A stretch of DNA of 64,000 nucleotides, from NCBI GenBank assembly GCA_030737835.1, contig CM060852.1:6811813-6875812 (forward strand). The letters are read 5' to 3'. Source of the DNA: Acorus gramineus. Lineage: Eukaryota; Streptophyta; Magnoliopsida; Acorales; Acoraceae. Shown here in pieces: positions 57,154 through 64,000 of this stretch; the first letter of the stretch is position 1, and each line of letters starts with the position of its first letter. Below the pieces are notes generated by a model. The model did not search any database and was not told the DNA's origin. It saw only the letters and a list, made by a program, of their open reading frames with translations. The translations under genes and the position numbers were made by a program.

Positions 57154-57585
57154 TAGGGCTGGTAAACGAACCAAGCCGCTCGGGCTCGGCTCAGGCTCGG
57201 CTCGGTTTAAGCTCGTTCAGGCTCGTTCGATTAAACAAATGAGCGAGCTTGAACAATTTTTAAAGCTCGGTTAGGCTCGGGACCTGGATCGAACTTCATT
57301 TTGTGTTCAAATTCGACTCGTTGTGTTATAAAAAACTTAGTTGAAACTTGACTAAACTTTTTTATAAGATCAGAACATTAAATTAATACAAAGCTATGCT
57401 CATTTAAGCTCATGAACTTGACTCATTTAGGTTAAAATTTTGTTTTCGATCCTTAAAAACCCTAAAATGAAGAAGAACGCTAGGCTCGTTGACGCTCGTG
57501 AGCTCAACTCGGCTCGGTTCGTTTATAGACGAGCTGAGCTTGTACATGTCAAAGCTCAGCTCGTTCAGCTCGTTTACCACCCCTA
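57154..57585. mobile_element. Non-autonomous hAT-type element (432 bp), GCTCG-rich
   Basis: Exact 8-bp target duplication CTGGTGAG (57146-57153 and 57586-57593). Inverted ends TAGGGCTGGTAAACGA and TAGGGGTGGTAAACGA differ at one base. Both subterminal regions are packed with GCTCG/CGAGC motifs (gctcggctc, gttcaggctc), the kind of array bound by hAT transposases. No coding capacity. Confidence 0.88.
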
Positions 57586-57593
57586 CTGGTGAG

Positions 57594-59838
57594 TTCATTA
57601 TATTATATTGGCGAATAGATAAGCTCGATCTGAGCCAATAGAGATTCTATATATAGACAAGGGGGCCAACTCATGAGCCAAGCAATTGTAGCCGTCTGAT
57701 TCAACAGAAGGTTGGATGTGTGGAGTGTAGACAATTATAGATGATTTAATATTTAATGATATTTTTTGTATATTTCATTATCAAAATAATGATCTCTTCC
57801 TCTATGCTACGTGATTGAATGAATCCATATGTTGAAAAAAATTTGGAGGCCTATTTTAAGAATGCAAGTTTTCATATGCATTTACTTCTTTTTTTTACTA
57901 GTCGATGCACATGTGCGTTGCACATGAATTAATTTATTGAAATATAATGATTGAACTATTATTAATATGTTATGACTATTAAATTAAGAACCAAAAAATA
58001 TTTCTTTGATATAGATACAAAGTTTTATTTTATAATATGAACTGAAATGTGTTACATTTACATTTTATAAAGAATTAAGACCGTGGGACAAAATATAATA
58101 ATTTGTTGGAAATTTGTAATTTATATCATGATAGATGAATGACATATAAATATCTCATGTCATCTATGTGCCACAATAACATAAAATTGAATATTAAAAA
58201 TGAAATTGATTATCATGAATGTCCATGAGCAGTTAAAACATCATTATCCTATAATTTTCAAATCATATTTAACAATAAGTTTTTTTTTGTTTACGTACTA
58301 CATATATAAAAATTTGATATTTAATATATAAATTTATTAATGAAATCTAATATATATATAGGTTAATTTGGTAACAAGTGCATGTAATTGAAATTAAATG
58401 AAATTGAAATTAAAAAAAAAAACATAATATCATGTAATTGATTGTGAAGAATGTTAAATGGTAAATACGAATAATTTGAAAAGGTGTAATATGGTAACAG
58501 GCTTACATAGTGTTACTTTTCCATAATATAGATCATCATTATATATTAAATCTCTAAAAAATACATACTATATATATAAAAATTTGATATTTAATATAAA
58601 TTTATTAATGAAATCTAATATATATATAGAGGTTAATTTGGTAACATGTGCATGTAATTGAAATTGAATGAAATTGAAATTTAAAAAAAAAAACATAAAT
58701 ATCATATATATTACGATTTTAGAATAATTTAGATTTAATGATTAAAACATAAAATTCATGTACAAATTTATATTTAGGATATTTCACGATACATATATGA
58801 CATATAATTGAAAGGGTATATATTAATTTTTGGTTGAATTTTATCTCCCTTCTAGATGAATTTAAATTTTTTTTTTATAATTAAATACATAGAGCTTCTA
58901 TTGTATATAAGGATTTTCTAATGGTTACAATATAATATATATAGATATATTATATAATTAAATTAAATGAAATTGAAATTTAAAAAAAACATAATATCAT
59001 GTAATTGACTGTGAATAATGTTAAATGGTAAATACGAATAATTTGAAAAGGTAAATATGTAGGATCAAATATTATTTGGGATAGGAATGAGTTTTCATGA
59101 ATTGGTAAGGGTAAACATGTCCAATGAATGTTTTTCAAGGATTGGTACTTTTATAGGTAGTATAGATTAAACGGCATGTGATTGCCTTTGTATTAATAAG
59201 CTCAACGCCCAAATAGATTACAAACAATAACAAAACAAAAGAAGGGCAACAATCCATTACAAAAAGGTTAAAGGACCCATAGCGGAAAATATTTCTATTC
59301 GGGCCATATAAACAAACCACCTATACCCACACAAAACATTCCCCAATCTCATCTTGGATAAAATTCACCACCTTTTTTGGAGTTATTTATTGGTTGACTA
59401 TCTCCCAGATGTCCCAAATGTTCTTAGCGTATGAGAGCTGACCTCTAAAAATCGACTAGTTTCGGGTTAAACCAAATCGACCAAACCATAGCTGAAACGT
59501 AGAGTTGTGAGACCTTTGCATGCACCGAATGATCTCCGACCATTCTTAGCATCTAAATTAAAGTTTTCAAGATAAATTATTCTAATTTTAAGAGATAAAA
59601 AATTCATCAATTTTTTCATACTTACATTTATCAAAATTTTATTAAGATAAAAAATGGGGATAAATGCTATCACACCCTTTAAGTGGAACAAAATATCTTC
59701 ATTTGCATTTTAAAATTGGGACAATTGTCTGCAATTTATCCCGATTATTTTTTTATATCAAACGGAGATAAATTGTCCTCTCACTCACTTATCCCCATAA
59801 TTATCCTTTATCCCAACACTTATCCCCTTGCCAAACCA
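57594..59838. other. AT-rich region with repeated units
   Basis: No gene. Near 57898 the string tactagtcgatgcacatgtgcgttgcacatg resembles a common plant repeat end, and near 59148 ttataggtagtatagatta resembles its other end, so 57898-59168 may be one AT-rich element. Inside it, units with ttaatttggtaacatgtgca-type sequence recur (58361, 58631) and a third partial copy starts near 58955. The stretch 59640-59838 looks like one end of another MITE (tatcccc-rich). Confidence 0.4.
58290..58700. repeat. Direct duplication, offset 270 bp
   Basis: acatactatatatataaaaa, ttgatatttaatata, and ggttaatttggtaaca occur in both 58295-58430 and 58562-58695. A further diverged copy of the end of the unit (aaatgaaattgaaatt through aatacgaataatttgaaaag) is at 58400-58480 and 58965-59052. 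Confidence 0.7.
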
Positions 59839-59846
59839 GTCCTTAG

Positions 59847-60686
59847 TAGGCCTGTCAACGGGTCGGGTCCGGGTCGGGTCGGGGTGGACCCGGACCCGAC
59901 CCGTGACAGGACCCGGCGGGTCCGGGTCCAACCAAGGACCCGGCGGGTCCGGAGAAATGTGGACCCGGACCCGGACCCGTCGGACCCGGGTCGGGTCCGG
60001 GTCCGACCCGACCCGGATGGTTGGGTAAAAAAAAAAAAAAAAAAGAGAGAAGAACTCATGTATTTGTTTGTCTTATCATTCTATTTGAAATTTTTTGTAA
60101 TAAAACATTATTGTTAATGAGACTATGTTTGAATATAATTTTATACAATTCAAAAGAAGTAAATGAATTATTAAACAACATCCAAAACAATAATCACTAA
60201 CATAAAAAACATATTAACCTAAATAATAAACATAACTAACCTAAACAACATTCAAAACAATATTAATCTAAACAACATTCAAAACAATAAACACTAACAT
60301 ATTAACCTAAATAATAAACATAAATCATGCAACAAACTAATTAATCATACAAATTCAAATGCTAATAAATTAATTGTCCAAAACAAACCGATTTATAGGC
60401 TTGTTATGATTATGATTTATGAACTTGTAGATACAAAAATAAGTTAAGTAATAAATAAAATTATGTATCAACTAATACTAATGGTCTTATAATATATGAA
60501 CATATATTAAAAAAAACAGTCGGGTCCAACGGGTCCAACGGGTCGGGGCGGGGTGGACCCGGACCCGACCCGTTTGTTTGTTCGGGTCCGCCGGGTCGGG
60601 TCCAACTCGGGTCGGGTCCAAATCGGGTCGGGTATATTACACGTGTAATCGGGTCCGGGTCTGGACCCGACCCGTTGACAGGCCTA
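59847..60686. mobile_element. Non-autonomous hAT-type element (840 bp), GGGTC-rich
   Basis: Exact 8-bp target duplication GTCCTTAG (59839-59846 and 60687-60694). Terminal inverted repeats are identical over at least 24 bp, beginning TAGGCCTGTCAACGGGTCGG. Subterminal zones (59865-60022 and 60520-60670) are dense arrays of GGGTC/GACCC, for example cgggtccgggtc. The middle is AT-rich with a poly-A run after 60026. No transposase. The open frames in both arms are repeat artefacts. Confidence 0.92.
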
Positions 60687-60694
60687 GTCCTTAG

Positions 60695-61683
60695 GTAGCA
60701 AAGAGCATGACCACATATCTGATGTACAATCAGACCTCTATCGATTATGTATTTACATATTTTTAATTTTTCTTTGTTATATGGAAATGCACTTCTACAT
60801 TTATAAATAGAGTGTAACATCACTATTTATAACAGTTCAAAATACAGTTTTTTTCTCAGTCCAAAATACAGTCCTATATACCACGTTAGAAATCGAGTCA
60901 AGCATATACCTTGTTAGATGTTGTATATACCACATTAAATATTTTCTTATACCTATTAAAAATGGGTTCATTCAACTCAAAATGGAGCGATATACATTTT
61001 TTGTCAAATTATATATCTCATTAAATAATATTTAATATTTAAAAAAAAAAAACATGTGAGCCATGGATTTTGATTGGTCTAACATTTTCTTTATAAATAT
61101 ATCTTATTTATTGTTTTTCGATTTTTCTTTCTTAAAAATAAAGCTATGGACGGTGACTATAGGTGTCTGGCAGACAGTGTTACAATGCACGCAATCCTTC
61201 AAAATAAAAAAAATTTATTTAAATTTAACATTAATAAAATCAAATGGTAATGAAACAACTATTCCCGGCAACCAAATACTCAATTCCACCAAACAAATTT
61301 TTTTTTGTTTGGTAAAAGTTGAGAACTTGGGAGAGAGGGGAGGGTGAAGAGAAAATGTGGGAGATAGAAAGAGAGAGAAGAGGGTGGTGGAGGGTGGCGC
61401 ATCTTCCAAACTATTAAATTCAAGATCCAGACCACCATCTTAAAATAGACTCGGTGTCACCCAAAAAAAAGCCGCTCAGAAGGGGTCTACATCAAATGAG
61501 AGCCCTCTAAACCGGGAAACAAAAAAAAAAGGCTCATAAAACACTCAAAAAAAAAAAAAAAAAAAAATCCACCCATGCACGCCCCATGTGCGTATACGTA
61601 GGGGAAGATGCGGAGAGGACGAGAACCCCTCTCTCTCCCTCTCCCTTCTTTTTCCAACCAAATTTATCATAACCAACTTCTTT
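60695..61683. other. Upstream region of the DUF620 gene
   Basis: AT-rich to about 61300, then a purine-rich tract (61318-61395, gagaga/gaggg) and poly-A runs at 61541-61567. The stretch 61568-61683 is probably 5' UTR. The in-frame ATG at 61588 is upstream of the family-like start and is not used here. No other gene. Confidence 0.45.
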
Positions 61684-64000
61684 ATGAGGAAACTCTGCCC
61701 GAATTTCGACAGAGACGATGCCTTGGAGACCGTGCTCGAGGTGCCGATCCCGGACGAGATGTTCGCTAACATGGGTGGAGGCGGCGGAGGCAACCATCAC
61801 CGGTGGCAGACGATGAGGGCGTGGATGAAGTCCGTACCCGAGGATGGGCATGCGTCGTCGTTGCCCCAGCTCGCCGGACGCAACGCCGAGCTTCAGCTCC
61901 TCCTCAACGTCGTCGGATCGCCTCTAGTGCCGTTCCCCGTCCCGCCGGAGGCCGTCAACCGTCCGATCCGGGACTGTTCCATCGTAAGATGCATTCATTT
62001 GTTGTTGCCCAATCTAAAGCACTGTGTATGATTTTATTTGGTTTTCCAATAATTTGATTTTTTTACTTATTATCAATTGATTGAAATCAAAATCAATCAA
62101 CAATAATACCACCAATTATAAAAGGTATATTCTATTTCTCAAAAACATAAAAAAATCAATCGATGATCTCCATCCCCCATTTACAATCCATAATTTGGGG
62201 CGGGCACCTAGACAGTTTGATTGATTGGAAACTACATTATTTAAAAATTATGTGGGAGTGTTTCATATCATGTTTCCAAGATTAGGGACCCGGCATTGTG
62301 GGAGTGCGGGAAATAAAACTCAAAAAGGGCAGAATCTAACCGAGAGGCTCTAGGCACTTATTCCTTTTTTATTGTCTGTTTTTGCTTTCAATTTTTTTTC
62401 CTCCTCTCTATCTAATTCAAAATTGTATTACGATTTCAATAATGATATTAGGGTGGCAATATCTAACTTTTTTTTATCAAAAATCAATTGATTAAAATCA
62501 AATTTATTTTCTTCTCATTATCGACCACCTTTGCATGATCATATTCTTTTATTAAGCGATTGATGTCTTCCCCTTGAAGGTTGTCTGTTTTGAAATTAAT
62601 TTAGAATCTTGAATTGGTACCAAAAGATCAAATTCTATTTTGGTGTATTCTATTGAAAAATTCTAGCGTTCATGGAACACAGGAAGCATCAACAGCGAAA
62701 TACATCGTCCAACAATACATCGCAGCAACCGGGGGGCTGGCGGCCCTGAATTCGGTGAACAGCATGTACGCGATAGGGAAAGTGAGGATGAGCGCGTCAG
62801 AGTTCCATGCGGGGAACGAGAGCGTGGCGGCCAGTGGGAACGGAGAGGTGGGCGCGTTCGTGCTCTGGCAGAAGAACCCGGACCTCTGGTACTTGGAGCT
62901 CGTTGTGTCCGGGTGTAAGGTCAGCGCCGGGAGCGATGGAAAGGTCGCGTGGAGGCAGTTCGCAGCACAGCAATCCCACGCTTCCAAGGGACCGCCCCGC
63001 TCGTTACGTCGCTCCCTTCAGGTAGTCATTATACATAACTTTCTCGACTTATATCCCTAGCATAATCTAATAATTTTATTTCAGATGTATTGTTTTTCTT
63101 TGAAACCAGATTAGATTCACCATATTTGTCATCATTCAATCTTATCATCTCAAAATAAATGAAGTTAAGAAGAAAAAAAACCTAATGAAGGGTTAGAATT
63201 TAATGGAATCATAATTTTAAAATTTGATAGAGTATGTCAGAAGATATAAGATCAGATGATTACCAGCGCATTGAAAAATCTAATTGTCAAATACACGTTG
63301 AACATAATCCGAACGCTTTTATTTGATAATAATCTTCAAGTTGTTTTTGCGTAACTTTTTGCTTTTGAAGACTAGTATAACTGAGTGTGTGTGTTTTCTA
63401 CCGAGGGTATCCAGTATCATTGTAAAAAAATTAAGGACACCATTACACATTTTGATTTTTTTTAGAATAATATATTCACTCTAATGAAATAATGATTTTA
63501 TAAAAAAAATGAAACACATATTTCAATGAAGTTAATTAAAATATTTATATAAAATGTAAAATTTTATATCAAAATATATAATTTATTAATGTGAGCACAT
63601 CATATTGAAATTTGAGTAAAAATAAATAAATAAAAGAATTTACTGTGTAACATCACTCTTTATTTATTCGTGATTCCAGGGACTAGACCCCAGGTCGACA
63701 GCAAACCTCTTTTCAGACGCGGTATGCATCGGGGAGAAGATCATAAACAACGAGGACTGTTTCATACTGAAGCTGGAGGCGAGCCCGGACGTGCTCAAGG
63801 CGCGCAGCAGCTCAAGCTTCGAGATCATCCACCACACCATATGGGGATACTTCAGCCAACGAACGGGCCTCCTCGTTAAATTCGAGGACTCTCACCTGCT
63901 CCGTATGAAGGCGAGGAGAGACGAGAGCGTGTTCTGGGAGACGAGCATGGAATCCGAGATCGACGACTACCGATACATTGAGGGCCTCAACATCGCCCAC
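61684..64000 (+). CDS. DUF620 family protein, 5' part (cut by window end)
   Basis: Exons 61684-61983, 62683-63021 and 63680-64000 (continuing), all phase 0 with GT-AG introns, give 320 residues so far. The start MRKLCPNFDRDDALETVLEV matches the usual DUF620 N terminus. Other family stretches: WMKSVPEDGHASSLPQLAGR, AELQLLLNVVGSPLVPFPV, TAKYIVQQYIAATGG, LWYLELVVSGCKVSAGSDGK, GPPRSLRRSLQGLDPRSTAN, and FSDAVCIGEKIINNEDCFIL. Biochemical function is unknown. Coding GC is high and introns are AT-rich. The last visible residues are YIEGLNIAH; one further exon or exon part is expected beyond the window. Confident family call. Confidence 0.92.

Noticed and set aside
59820..60059. Overlapping frames of 66-144 codons on both strands
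   Set aside because: They are translations of the GGGTC arrays of the hAT-type element.
1..64000. CRISPR arrays, bacterial operons, phage or virus-derived genes
   Set aside because: No spacer-like regular repeats and no prokaryotic gene organisation. The tandem repeats found are minisatellites or transposon parts, and all reverse-transcriptase traces fit plant LTR elements or LINEs.

Overview
This is nuclear DNA of a flowering plant. Genes are split by short GT-AG introns, the intergenic DNA is AT-rich, plant retrotransposons and hAT/Mutator-type elements are common, and every recognisable gene belongs to a plant family (PLATZ, YUCCA, OEP24, OVATE, DUF620). The OVATE and DUF620 exons are very GC-rich against AT-rich surroundings, a pattern frequent in monocots; I cannot place the species further.

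Layout. 1-3108: decayed Ty1/copia element on the minus strand, ending in an LTR. 3.3-5.8 kb: apparently transcribed but without a convincing ORF; it holds a duplicated, foldable element that I consider the best candidate for something undescribed. 5.8-10 kb: AT-rich, with a degenerate tRNA-like sequence. 10083-11735 (+): four-exon PLATZ zinc-binding transcription factor. 11.7-20.9 kb: gene-poor. 21063-22564 (+): four-exon YUCCA flavin monooxygenase (auxin synthesis). 22.6-30.6 kb: gene-poor, with a hAT-type element carrying a 41-bp minisatellite and a LINE fragment. 30609-32596 (-): three-exon OEP24 chloroplast outer-envelope channel. It diverges from an 883-residue plant protein of unknown function (coding 34931-38198, +); the shared promoter carries a telo-box and two E2F-type sites. 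39-42 kb: a Mutator-type MITE and other repeats. 42487-43326 (+): single-exon OVATE family protein. 43.7-44.7 kb: copia leader remnant. 45848-55567: a complete, young, non-autonomous Ty3/gypsy element with 3.3-kb LTRs, an intact gag and a collapsed pol, inserted into an older LTR. 57.1-60.7 kb: two more complete hAT-type elements. 61684 to the right edge (+): DUF620 gene, cut by the window end.

The genes do not form a pathway or cluster. The window is ordinary plant gene space with islands of single genes separated by nested transposons. Gene models are read by eye from frame continuity, splice-site consensus and family similarity; UTR ends are approximate.
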